Below are positions 11,967 through 23,400 of a stretch of DNA of 64,000 nucleotides, in pieces. How positions within the stretch are numbered: the stretch's first letter is position 1; the number at the start of each line of letters is the position of its first letter. The position numbers and the translations under genes were made by a program. A model generated the notes under the pieces. That model ran no database searches, was not told the origin of the DNA, and was given only the letters and a program-made list of their open reading frames with translations. Source of the DNA: Macrocystis pyrifera (taxonomy: Eukaryota > Sar > Phaeophyceae > Laminariales > Laminariaceae); NCBI GenBank assembly GCA_031763025.1, contig JASSKH010000028.1, positions 496,001-560,000 on the forward strand, read 5' to 3'.

Positions 11967-13039
11967 GTTGCGAGTTAGGGGATCCCCTCTGCATTAGGGG
12001 ATCCCCTCCTAGCTTAGGGGATCCCCTCCCAGCTTAGGGGATCTCCTCCCAGCTTCGGGGATCCCCTGAGGGATCCCTCAGGAGCTTAGGGGATCCCCTC
12101 CTAGCTTAGGGGATCCCCTACTAGCTTAGGGGATCCTCTAAGAGGTTAGGGGATGCCCAACGACTTTAGGGGACCCTTATCATGTGTATACTGTGATATA
12201 GCGTCTCCATTCAGTTCATCCTTGACAAAATATTGTGACAATTCGGGGATCCCCTAACACCATATGGACGATATCCCTATATCATAGATACATGTTGCGA
12301 ATTAGGAGATCCCCCTAGTTAGGGGATCCCCTTTGCCTTAGGGGATCCCCTCCTGGCTTAGGGGATCCCCTCCCAGCTTAGGGGATCCCCTCCCAGCTTA
12401 GAGGATCCCCTCCCAGCTTAGGGGATCCCCAACGAGCTTAGGGGATCCCCTCCTTGCTTAGGGGATCCCCAACGAGCTTAGGGGATCCCCTCCCAGCTTA
12501 GGGGATCCCCAACGATGGGTCCCCTAAGGCCGTTGTGAATCCCCGGGATACCCTAAGGTACGCAGGGATCCCGTAAGGCCGTTGGGGATCCCCTAACAGG
12601 CTTGGGGAATTGATGTATATCATTTGTGATATAGGGATATCATCCATATGGTGTTAGGGCATCCCCCAAGTTTCACAATAGTTTTTGAAGGAAATTGCTG
12701 AATTGAGACGCTCTATCACAGTACAGACATGATATGGGTCCCCTATAGTCGTTGACCTCGTAGGGGATCTCCTAATTACCCAGGGGATCCCCTAAGGTTG
12801 GAGGGGATCCCCTAAGCTCGTTGGGGATCCCCTAAGGTTGGAGGGGATCCCCTAAGCTTGTTGGGGATCCCCTAAGCTGGGAGGGGATCCCCTAAGCTCG
12901 TTGGGGATCCCCTAAGCTGGGAGGGGATCCCCTAAGCTGGGAGGGGATCCCCTAAGCTGGGAGGGGATCCCCTAAGCCAGGAGGGGATCCCCTAAGGCAA
13001 AGGGGATCCCCTAACTAGGGGGATCCCCTAACTCGCAAC
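11967..13039. repeat. GGGATCCC satellite in a large inverted arrangement
   Basis: About 20 exact copies of the perfect palindrome AGGGGATCCCCT, and more degenerate ones, occur mostly at 20-bp spacing with short spacers such as CCCAGCTT. The block has three arrays: 11967-12178, 12294-12600 and, inverted, 12755-13039. A non-repeat module at 12179-12293 recurs inverted at about 12604-12740. The middle array starts GTTGCGAATTAGG and the right edge ends CCTAACTCGCAAC, its reverse complement but for one base, so array 3 plus its module is an inverted copy of module plus array 2. Confidence 0.95.
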
Positions 13040-13223
13040 AAACGTGACAGTCCAGTGATTCCGGGGTGATTTCGGGGTGATTCGGACGCTTGGCCAATGA
13101 CATGCGCCGACTTTAAAACCCGTACTTTAATCTCGCTCGGTAAATCGTAAATATATATAGGGTTTGACCAATGAGAGTGCGCCGACTTTAAGATTCCCAC
13201 CCGACCTATAGGCCCAGTGCCCC
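13040..13223. repeat. Two-part dispersed repeat (intact reference copy)
   Basis: Half A (13040-13158) and half B (13162-13223) each contain a CCAATGA box followed by GCGCCGACTTT. Half A recurs at 18503-18621 and half B at 21093-21153, in the same order and orientation but separated by 2.47 kb. A TA-rich stretch (AAATATATATAG) joins the halves here. A minus-strand peptide frame covers both halves, but the repeat nature makes coding doubtful. Confidence 0.85.
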
Positions 13224-13261
13224 AGCAGGCTTAGCGACCATAGGTAGGGGTCCAGAAATAT

Positions 13262-13310
13262 ATATAAATTGTTCGCGCGGAGCGCGACAAAAATATAAAG
13301 GCGTTTTTAT
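13262..13310. other. A/T-rich stretch with a GC hairpin
   Basis: TCGCGC-GGA-GCGCGA is a perfect 6-bp stem with a 3-base loop near 13274, inside ATATATATAA and AAAATATAAA flanks. Confidence 0.5.
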
Positions 13311-13340
13311 CGGGAGTGTTCAGCGCAGAACACTTATTAG

Positions 13341-13755
13341 CCCCAAGAAAAATAAGAAACAAGAATGCCGGCCCAGGTTGGATTTCTTATTATTGAAAAT
13401 GTATTCCACACATAATAACAGTACAAAGGATCTCGAATTTTCTTGTTATTGTCGTATAATCTTTTTTTTTACTCCTCTTGTATATAATGTGTAAAAATAC
13501 CCATCTGTACAGCAGTACCAGTACTCTGTTCCCCCTGTGTTCATCATGGTATCATGACAGAAGAGCAGAAAAACTTTCACAGCGATATAAGTCGATTTCA
13601 AGTAATGGTAGGTAGCTCTTCGAGATAAGGTCCGATTGACAAGCGGTTTTTTACGTTTCAATCTTTGGTACTATTCGGATGAAGTCGTTGGGTCGGTGTA
13701 TTGTTGCAGGTAAGGGGTTGTAGAGGCGGCGCGCGGTCACAGTAGGCAACCTCAA
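13341..13755 (+). repeat. Diverged direct repeat, copy 1
   Basis: It starts AAAATAAGAAACAAGAATGC and shares ordered blocks with 14168-14510: CTTATT, CTGTCA/CTGTAC segments, GTCGATTTCAAGTAA against GTCGACTTCAAGTAA, GTCCGATTG against ATCCGATTG, GGGTTGT and AGGCAAC. Spacing is about 825 bp. Confidence 0.75.
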
Positions 13756-14167
13756 AGATTTAAACGTAATAAGTGTGACATCAGCGACCCACTGACAACT
13801 CTATAGATTGAAAGGATGTCGTGATAAGTAACGACCAAACACGATTCACCGAACTCTTGTGTACCGGGATTCTCATTTTATTCGACTCGTTTACAACGCA
13901 AATCTTGTATTTATACAAAACTCACAACATTTAACGAGCACAACGCACACAAATGCACCACCTACGATCTACAGCCAGCTGGCCCTCTGCAAGCCTCGCC
14001 CTAAGAAACGAACCCTTCAAGCCTGAGCGATGTTAGCCCCCCCCCTGACAAAATAAAAAAATAACCTCTAGGTAGGTTCAGCGATATTTGCACAAAATCT
14101 TTATAACAGGCGTTTTTGGCTATGTAAACGTTTTTCTTGGGCGAAGTACACTACAAAACATTTAATA
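13756..14167. other. Unassigned DNA between the two diverged repeats
   Basis: No gene recognised. Confidence 0.4.
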
Positions 14168-14510
14168 TTAGTGAGGAAAAATAAGAAACAAGAATGCTGG
14201 TCTCGCCCAAATTTCTTATTCGGGAAAGGTACGTTCTATACTAACTTCAGGACAACCGCTGTCAAACTTCTTATTTTCCTGTCATTTCTTTTACAGTGGG
14301 CTCCTTTACCTGTGTTCTGGTATATAGAGGGCAAGATTCTATTGTCTAACGTCAAAAGTCGACTTCAAGTAACAGTGCATATCTGCTCGAGACAAAATCC
14401 GATTGCAAAACGGGTTTTCACGTTGGATTACCTGGTACTTTCCGCATAGACTGGCAGTGCCGATATATTTGATGCAGATGAAGGGTTGTGGGGGTGTCGT
14501 CACAAAGATA
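14168..14510 (+). repeat. Diverged direct repeat, copy 2
   Basis: This is the partner of 13341-13755. TACCTGGTA at 14429 falls where copy 1 has TTTGGTACTATTC, so this motif is not conserved between the two copies. Confidence 0.7.
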
Positions 14511-14889
14511 GGCAACGAAAAACTAGAAAAGACATTATGTACGACTGCAGCTAGCTGCTCTAGAATTTTATCTCGGACGACACAGAACGATCACACGTAC
14601 ATGAGATACTCCCCGCAACGTGTCCGAAGGAAGTTGTATCTCATAAAATATGCCACTATGTTAAACATGGATACATGGGAGAGTTGTCTGGGGGTATAAT
14701 GACGAAGTTCACTGCATTTCAGACAACACATACAACGCAGATCTACGTCGCCCTCGGCCTTCTCCAAGAAAACAGATTGCAATACACGGAAAACGCCGAA
14801 ACGTTCCTTAAGAAGTAGACGAATAAAATCGAGCAACGTATTTTCAGCAGCAGCCAGGACTACACTAAATCCTGCACGTTAGTCCATGT

Positions 14890-16236
14890 TTAACGTCAGT
14901 GGCAACTAAAGACAATCGCCTCTGCGACCACGACAGCCACATTTAAATTCCTTGTACGACCCACGGACCAATGGAAACTTGCAAGGAGGAAACTCAATTT
15001 TCCTCTGCGTTCGTTTTCCGTCCTTGGGCGAGGGTCAGCAGGCACGATACGTCCTTGCTCGTCCAAATATGGGTCCCGGGTCGATCTGAGACCATCCACC
15101 CTTGCGTTGTGCGCACTGCTGGCAACTTCCGGAATTCTCCATCGGTGTACGACCGCCATTCCCTCCGCCCACACCCCCCCGGCGATATCCACCCGCAATG
15201 CGAGGATTCACATCTCCACCCCTGCCCCCACCGTCCCGGCAGCGACGATGGGTGCCGCCAACGAATCCCGCATTGAGGGGTTGGGAGTAAACATTCGAGG
15301 CGTGGCCACGGCAGTGCTTAAACTCTTGGGCGGTGCTTGCTTCATTATCCCCCTGACGACCCCGCGGCGAGTTTCGTGATCGGAAGTCATGCGCGTTTCG
15401 CAGACACCGAAGCATAGCTTTGTAGTTGGCTGGCTATCTTCCTGTTGATGGAAAATACGAAGAGGGTGCAAAGATACCGGCGGTAGCTAAGAATATGACG
15501 CAACCAGAAGGAAAGAATAATGTTGCCGCGACAGCGGCGATTGGTTGTGGCCCGAAAACGACTTCGAAGCGTTCCCGCCGATTTTTGTTAGCAGCCAATC
15601 TTGTACATCCGAAAGGTACGCGCATATGACCCAGTTTACATGTCGCATTATAGAAGTTATATAACTACATTAGTACCGCTATCTATTTTTTCAAGAAAAC
15701 TAGCTAGCCATCTCCCTGCCAACAAGAGTAGTACTCCCCTTGCCTTAGCACGATTCGTAACCGCGAGCAGGCTGCCAACACACGCACCGAAGTGAACAAG
15801 CCTTTACATGTCGTTTCGATAGTTATACAAGCATCTACACCCACCGCTCACCTGTATATCCCTGTCGCCTGGTCGCATTAGACCCGCGACTCTGTCGTCC
15901 AGACCAAGGGCGAGACCGATCCACTCGGTGCCTGCTCTGGCTCCACCTGCAGCGTCGCCACCTCCGGCATCAGAATTATCTGGCAATTGGTTAAACAATT
16001 ATGCGGTCCACGCCAGATGAGCGTATAGGACAGCGAAACCGAAGTCTCAATCACACGCAAGGGCTGCACAATATCGTTCGCCAGCATCAGAAGTGTCAGA
16101 CTCCACCATACGCAAAAAAAGGAGAATGTTTACACGTATGCCATCCTCACGTTAGAGCCCCAGCAAACAACCAATGACTCACCTGCTTCTTTCGCGGTGT
16201 TCCCGGTAGGAAGGTCCTCGTTGTTGAAGTCGTCAT
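14890..16236 (-). CDS. Possible spliced gene (speculative)
   Basis: Reading the minus strand, an ATG at 16236 opens 18 codons (MTTSTTRTFLPGTPRKKQ) that end at CAG|GTGAGT (16183/16182). A second frame with GGGDAAGGARAGTEW and GLDDRVAGLM ends at ATACAG|GTGAGC near 15850. A pyrimidine-rich tract with ATCAACAG|GAAG near 15470 could be an acceptor; the Gly/Arg-rich frame at 15035-15415 follows. These are canonical GT-AG signals in sensible order, but the phases do not all join and no domain is recognised; a retroelement gag with RGG-like linker is an alternative. Confidence 0.2.
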
Positions 16237-16239
16237 TGC

Positions 16240-18040
16240 CTCCGCACCATCGTCCAGCGGTGGCTTATAAGATTCCGCCTGCGGATGATATATACGCCCC
16301 GCAACGCTAAATCATCGAAAGAGGCAGGTTGAGCAGACTCTGGCCGAGTTTTGTCTTGGCGTACACCCCCCGCCCCCCCTCCCTCAACAAACCCTAATCC
16401 TTCCTGGGCAGTACGCTCGCCTCTACGGCTGCATCAAACCCCTCGTCACCGTCTGCTGCGATTTCCTGCAGGTGGGAGGTTGGGCGCCGGTTCGGGGCGC
16501 TGCGCCCTGGCCTGCGGCAGTGGATACCGCATGTCCTTCCGTGCAACGCTTGCTCGTTGCTTGCCCGGCCTTTCATCACACAGGTATTGGCGGCGACCTG
16601 GCGTAACGGACGAAAGCACCTAATAATGTTTCTCTCATGATCGTGACCCCTCCCCACAGCCCGACCAGCTGCGTCCGAGCTTCCCCGTGACAGAGAGTTT
16701 CACTCGCGGAGAGTAGCTGATGCTGTACAGACACTGTTTCGCCGATAGGGCGTAGACGAGATCTGTTTCGCGGAGAGGGGCGTGGACGAGGGCGGGAAGG
16801 ACGAGGATACTTTCTGTGTGTAGCACTCCAGGAGCGCTGGGCGTTGCGGTTACGTATTGCAGTACCGACATATTCGATGATAGAGCTTTGACCGGCCACC
16901 ATATTTTCTAATTTCCTTAGGGTTAGGTTTCAAACCAGGCGCCAGGTCCTCAGGTTCAGGGAACGCAGAGGCGAGGAGATGGCACACTCCGAGTCGACCA
17001 TCGCTTTGCACAGAACGACCGAGGTGGAGGTATCATATAACCTTAGTCCCGTTTTGTGTCGTTGAGACGAGCGCTCGTGCAGCGGCAGAACGGAATGGCA
17101 TTGTTCGGCAACTGCTTGTCCAGCAGGCATGCCGTCGTAGCGGCGTGTTATCGAGACGGACATGCTACCAATTTCAATTTGGCGAGCGGGTGCAAGGAAG
17201 GGGTATTCGCCGCTCCTACGCCGCAGTTGTTGAAAACCTGCGCAGCATCCGCTTTGATGGTGGTACTAGTCAGCGCTGGGGGCCATCTAGCAGAAAGGCG
17301 GTCGCCGTGCAAGTTGGTGCAAAGACAAAAAAAAAGTGCAGGTACTCCTGCTGCCAAAACAAAAGGGACACAGGAAAAAACGTACCAAGATGTTATTTGT
17401 CGTGGTTGGCTACGCTCACCTCGGTCGACCCTCGAGAGCAGTAGGGAACGTCTCCTTTGTGAACCCTCTGCAAGTGGGAGAGGAAGGGCGTGCCATGCTG
17501 GGGGGGTGCATTGATGGCCGTCCCTTTTTACTTCCCGAATCGACCGTCTCCCACCCGCGTATTTATACACCAAGAACCTCCTCCTTTTCCACCCGGCTGG
17601 TCGCTCTTACGAACGGCATGAACAGCATCGGCGGCGGGGGGGGGGGCGAACAAAATACTCGGCAGGGACTCCATCTCCAGCTTTTGGAGAAGACAGGCCG
17701 GCTGGATCACGACGATCAGCTCGTTCTCCATGTACTAGCTGATCCCCGTTGCCTCCGTTGCCTCCTGAAGCATTGGGCGGTCAGTACAGGAATCATCTGG
17801 GGATGGGTTCAACAAGCGAGACGGACGACGGACGACCGGTACAGGCGATGTCGAGTTGTAGAAAGACAAGCTGCATCACTGGTTCTGACGAAACAGGCAG
17901 GTCTGCTCTTGACCACCGTCATAACATTGCTAAGTTGGTACCCTGGTAGTTGTTTTGCTGGGCTCTGGATCAAGCGTGCAACATAAAAACAGAGTATTAC
18001 AATCTGCAGTCCGCCTGTGAATACAACACAATGGGCGGCT
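16240..18040. other. GC-rich unassigned DNA
   Basis: Many overlapping open frames exist on both strands (up to 216 codons at 17336-17986, plus) as expected from GC content. None shows a domain I recognise. G-rich runs lie near 17633-17646. Confidence 0.4.
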
Positions 18041-18363
18041 TCAAGCCGTTGCCCCCGTGGATCTTGAGCCTGGTCTCGTAGGAGAGCTCGAGCTGTCTGA
18101 TAGGTTGCTCCCTGCTGCTACTGCTGCCTGGTCTGCTGATGTGGTTGTTGCTGTTGTTGTTGCCGCTGCTGCTGCTGCTGCCGCCGCTTGCTGTCGATGG
18201 TGCAGGCACTGGTGCTTCTCTCTACTGCTGGAGTATAGCACGGCCTTCCCCTTGATATCGACTGCTTTGAGAGTGCTGCTGCTGGAGGCTGTTGGTACTC
18301 CTCCTGGCACTGCTTCTCCTCTACGGCGTCTGAAGCCTGACACGGAGAGCGCTGACTGCCTGG

Positions 18364-18434
<71 letters not shown>

Positions 18435-18480
18435 GCTGCTGCTGCTACTGCTCTTGTGCTGATGATGTGCTGGCGCCGCG
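18041..18480 (-). repeat. CAG/CTG-rich block with (CTG)23 tract
   Basis: Twenty-three uninterrupted CTG units lie at 18365-18433 (plus strand); on the minus strand they read as polyglutamine inside a 235-codon frame that also has Ala-, Thr- and Ser-rich runs (18041-18748). The N-terminal third of that frame is the dispersed repeat half A and noncoding-looking flank, so a real protein is doubtful; if one exists it would be a low-complexity Q/A/S-rich protein. Confidence 0.6.
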
Positions 18481-18502
18481 AGGAAGGTGCCACTCGTACA
18501 CG

Positions 18503-18621
18503 AAACGTGACAGTCCAGTGATTCCGGGGTGATTTCGGGGTGATTTCGGACGCTTGGCCAATGACATGCGCCGACTTTAAAACCCGTACTTTAATCTCGC
18601 TCGGTAAATCGTAAATATATA
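18503..18621. repeat. Dispersed repeat half A, interrupted copy
   Basis: It matches 13040-13158 with very few differences and breaks off inside the TA-rich joint (AAATATATA). Confidence 0.9.
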
Positions 18622-21092
18622 CAAGGTTCCCCTTCGGGATGTGGGTGGTATGAAATCCGGGGGGTGTCGCAAGTTGAAAAGGGAGACGCAGGTACAACCC
18701 TTGCACCTTTGGTTTGAGTAAAAATGATCTCGGAGTAAAATGAGTCATGGGTTACAGTACAGTAGTAGTATACTGTAATATTGCTAAAAGCGAAGAGAAG
18801 TAGTCTAGTCTTCGATGCTCTCTCGCATGTCTTGGCGTATAGGAGAGGCATAGACTACTGTGTTGCTCGAAGGAAAGCGTAGCAGCACTCAGAAGAAAAT
18901 TGACGGGATTTGTATCATCCAGGTATTTATCGCATGGGTGGGATCTGTATCATCGATATATGTGTGATCCTTGATGATCTGAACATCTCTACCGGACGGA
19001 GTCTGCACGATCTGCATGAACTACACCTGTTAATTGAACATACACGTACGACGATTAACTGATGAATAGCTTTTTGCGTGGGTGGGTCTGCATGATCTGA
19101 AGGATCTGTACGATCTGCAGCGATCTGAATGCCATGTGTGCATGATGTGGAGGATATATCTGCATAATCTGAAGGATTAGTTACCTACACACTCCAACTA
19201 GTTTGCCATGGGAGACATGTACGTTCCGCATCTTTTGCACTTGTGTGCCAGGTGGGATCTGGCTGATCTCATTGACATGCACATGTTCAACTTGAAGGGG
19301 ATCTGTGTAGTTTCAATTTTCATAAATGTGTGTACCTGAGCAAAATTTGTGTGATCTGTATCGACCGGGACGGGATCTGTCCGACCTGCCTGATCTCTAC
19401 ATCTAGAGCGAGATAGCGTCTGCACGATCTGCATGATATGCACATGTTTATCGGTGGGTGTCATTGATCTGCAGGATGTGTATAATCTGCAGGATCCGCA
19501 TGATCTACCTGAATGGAATCTGTGTGATCTGAATGATCTGTACACCGCGATAGGGTATGTACGATCTGCATGGTATGCCCTTTCTTTTTGGTGGGTCTGC
19601 ATGATCTGACCTGTGTGATCTGCGGTATTTCTGTATGATCTGGAGGATCTGTAAAATCTGGATACTTCCTACCAGGTACTTGGTTACAGCATGTTTAGCC
19701 GGGATGGGGTCTGTATGAGGTAGATATTTCACAGGTGTGTATCTGAGTGGGATCTATATGATCTGCAGGGTATGTATGATCTGCAGAACCTGAATGATCT
19801 GCAGGATCTCTATGATCTACCTGAGTAGAATCTGTGTGTTCTGTATGTGATCTGCACATCTTAACCGGGATGCGGTCTGTACCATTTGCAGCATCTGTAT
19901 GATCTGCAGGAATTCTGGATGATCTGGATGATTAATAAAATCTGGACAGTTTACACTTGCTTTCAGCATATTTAGCAGGGATGGGGTCTGTATGATGTAG
20001 ATATTTCACACGTGTGTACCTGTGTGGGATATTGCAGGATTTCTTTATGATCTGAAAGATTTGTAAAAACTGAATGCTTTACACTTGTACATCGTGTTTA
20101 GCCGAGATGAGGTCTGCATGAGGTAGATATTTCGCACGTTTGTACCTGAGTGAGAGCTTAGTCTGTGTGTAATCTGCAGGATTTGTGTGATCTGTACACG
20201 TGTGTGATCTGCAGGATCTGTATGATCTACCTAAGTGGAATCTGTGTGATCTGTACGATCTGTTCATCTTGACCTGGATGGGGTCTGTATGATCTGCATG
20301 ATGATGTAGATATTTCGCATGATGAGGTAGATATTTCACACGTGTGTACCTGAGTCGGAACTTGAAGGATATCTGTATGATCTGCAGGATTTGTTAATCT
20401 GGATACTTCATAATTTATTGTTTACATCATGTTAAGCCGAGAGGGGGTCCGTATGAGGTAGATATTCTCACGTGTGTACATGAGTGGGAACATGATGTGT
20501 GTGATCTGTACACAGGTGTGATCTGCAGTATCTGTATGATCTACCTGAGCGGAATATATGTTATCTATATGATCTATGTTCATCTTGGTCGGGATGGGGT
20601 CTGTACGATCTGGATGGTTTGCGCATATTTATCAGTGGGTTTGCATGACCTGCAGGATCTGTACGATCCGCAGGATCTGTAACATTTGGCAGGTGTGTAC
20701 CTGAGTGGGATCTTGGTTTGTGTGATCTGTATATCTTCACCGCGTGGGATCTGCATGATCTGCATGAACTGCACATGTTTTGCCGGGAAGATCAAAGAAT
20801 CAACCAACACAAATCAAGCTCGAAAAAGAGTTGATGGACGACCCTATACACGCGCAACGCAATTAACACCCGGTACAAAATGTACTGGTACACGAAATGG
20901 CCAGAGTGTGATAAAAACATCAGTCGCACGGACACGAAAAAACCCAGAGTAGCAGCAAGGAAAGCAACCTGCGCCAGCAACATCAGCAGTAGCTATACCG
21001 TGACAGCGTGAAGCAGCAGAGTCATCAGCTCGAGCACCAAGATAAGCCACCGTGTGACACGGGCAAAAATATACTTTGGGTAGCAGCAAGAA
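18622..21092 (+). mobile_element. 2.47-kb insertion carrying a GATCTG satellite
   Basis: The segment separates two halves that are adjacent at 13040-13223. Its left terminus CAAGGTTCCCC recurs as the start of homology at 61333, followed in both places by TCGGGA, GTGGGT and ATGAAATCC, so it behaves as an element end. The right end (...GCAAGAA) shows no obvious inverted match. The joint of the target repeat lost about four bases. No transposase frame is visible, so the mechanism is unknown. Confidence 0.55.
18950..20780. repeat. Degenerate 9-bp GATCTG satellite with higher-order units
   Basis: GATCTG repeats at 9-bp steps (GATCTGCAT, GATCTGTAT, GATCTGCAG). A longer block recurs at about 19690, 19985, 20095, 20315 and 20435: GGGGTCTGTATGA, GTAGATATTTC, then ACGTGTGTACCTGAGTGG. 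In frame this reads DLHDLYDLQDL on plus, which is a by-product of a unit divisible by three. Confidence 0.9.
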
Positions 21093-21153
21093 GTTTGACC
21101 AATGAGAGTGCGCCGACTTTGGGATTCCCACCCGACCTATAGGCCCAGTGCCC
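21093..21153. repeat. Dispersed repeat half B, interrupted copy
   Basis: It matches 13162-13223 (GTTTGACCAATGAGAGTGCG to CCCAGTGCCC) with a few changes. Confidence 0.9.
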
Positions 21154-23168
21154 ACAATACAGATTCAGGACATTTTCGACGGCACCCTGAGTTCCATGAT
21201 TGGTGCCAAATCATTACCTCTGTTGTCATCGCCAATTTCACCCCCGTTTTTAGCGAAAGACACAAATTCTCGAACAACTGAAATTTCGAACGACAAAATA
21301 AAAAATATCGTATACTGTAGTTACCGCCCTTTAACACTGAGGTATAACATAACGGGGCAGAAACGGAGAGATTCTCCCTCTCCCCGTGTAGAAAATGCCG
21401 GGCACTTTCTACGAATTTTATCGTTTTTTGTTTTGGTTTTCTCGGCCTGTTGAGAAGCTTGAGCCCCCACTAAAACGTCCACTAACGTGTACCAGGTATG
21501 AAGTACCTGAGGTATCTGTTCTCAACATCAAACTGTTCTTTCGACCCGAGGTCGACGTGACCTTCACCGCTGTCTTTTGTGAAAGTTGACAAAAAAAAGC
21601 GAACCCTCCGCCGTGAGATACCTGGTACATACGATGTTTTTCGTCAAAAATCATCTTTGTAAGCTGCAGTGAGTTGCCTTCTGCGGGCTGGCTTGGGCTG
21701 GTCTGGCGTGACGCGTGACGTCCCTGTGCGGCAAATCGACACTGCTGCTGTACTGAGCGAGATGGAGGTTCTCCAAGCCTTACCTCGGCAAACGCTTCGC
21801 GAGGAACTGCTCAGGTGTGCGCGAGAAGAACATCGTTTCGACAAAATAGTGTCCTGGTAGTCCTTTAGAAGATGCTTGGAAAGGCTTCCCGCGCGGATAT
21901 TCGACAGGCGTGGCCTTCACTCTGAAACTCCGAGCCTCCGATTTTTTTCCGCAAACGATGCCCGGCAAACACCCCCCCCAACTGGTGGTACGGTAGGGAG
22001 GATACTGTTAGGTCATTGTAGTCAGTCGCTCAGAGCCACTCGGCTGAGCGACTGCTATGTTTTCGTACATACATCAAGCCTTTTGTTTCCGCGATAAGTA
22101 TGGCCACTGGATTGTTTGATATTTCGCGCTAACAGCGTCCTTGAACGTTCGATTTTGGGTGAGACGCAGAGCCACTCACTTGACTGGCGTGTAGCGTAAA
22201 TGCGGTACAGCAGGATTGAAAAAGGGGGTAGCCCCCCCACGATAGCACCAGTCCACCACAACGTCAACGCCAAGCCGTCGGACATCGCTCATCATGTAAC
22301 CCACCCTCACCAAATTTCAGCTCATTTGGTGCCTCCGGTGTGGTATCGGGCTGCTTCCCTTCTTCTGTCTTCGTCGACCACACCCTTGCGGCTGTCTGTG
22401 ACTACACAGCAATCTGGTCGTCAATCTCACCTGCAGACTTTCAAATATATTCGTCTATCTGCATGTCCCTTATATTTGCGACCAGACTGGTACGAGTATC
22501 GTCTCGAGTTCCACAAGAAGGCGGGCATCTCTCGATGCCCCAACCGAAAGTGCGTCGGTGGTAACGGACGCACCAGCCTTATCGCGGGAAGATCGTTACA
22601 AACCCTCTCCCTCAGCCTTTCTAGTGTCCGACCCTCCCTCTCTCCCTCGTTCTCTCCCCCTTTCCACACCTCCTGTCATCTCCTTGTTCAAGTCGAGATC
22701 GAGTCGAGGAGCAAAGGTTTTAGGCAGGCATCATCGGAGAAACGCTTCTTCACTTGATTGAAGTGTAACATGCTGTGCACGACCCATGATCGAAGGTATT
22801 ACCGCTTCGTGCACTACGGGCTTGTGCACAACAGCAGTCCCCTTCTTTAATTATACGAGGACGCTTGTATGTATGTTCTGCGCGGGCGGACCGCTCTCCG
22901 ACCACCACACTCAACCTCATGGCGAGAAGATAAGGTTACCGAGAACATGCACCCTCCCTCCTTCCCTCCGTTTTTCCTTTCTCCCCCCTCCTTACCCTCC
23001 CTTCCCTCCTCCCCTCGATTCTAATCGAAGCGCTCAGCTCGTGTTACCGTCCCCCAACACTCTGCTATATCCATCCCAGCTTAGCCACATCTCGGGGGGG
23101 GGGGGACGACACTTTTTAGTTGTCCTTTCGATTTTTTTTTTATATAGTTCCTTCTTCCATAAATTGTT
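21154..23168. other. Unassigned DNA
   Basis: A diverged copy of a dispersed repeat lies at 21487-21545 (GTACCAGGTATG, then CATCAAACTGTTCTTTC). A 185-codon plus frame at 22200-22757 has no recognisable domain. Confidence 0.35.
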
Positions 23169-23400
23169 GTGTACCAGGTATGTCGTGCCTGTCGTATCCC
23201 ATTGTGTGTTTTCACATTAAACCGTTCGTTCTACAACCTTAACACATCCAGTGTCCATCAGTACATGACTTCCTGCATAAAAAATAAAAAACGATGTGCG
23301 TAAATCTGTGTCGTGGTGTTGTGCGACATTGATAGATACCTGGTAGCTCGTATCTCTCTAGGATCGAAGAATCGGCTCGGACACTGCAGACATATATGCT
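23169..23400. repeat. Dispersed repeat: plus part and inverted part
   Basis: 23169-23270 shares GTACCAGGTATG and CACATTAAACCGTTC with 21487 and 28966. 23333-23400 on the minus strand shares CAGTGTCCG, CGATTCTTC and CTAGAGAGATACGAGCT with 29040 and 29160. Together they look like a broken LTR or solo repeat. Confidence 0.55.

Noticed and set aside
11967-13039. CRISPR or iteron-type origin
   Set aside because: The spacers are only about 8 bp and themselves repeated; there is no replication gene nearby.
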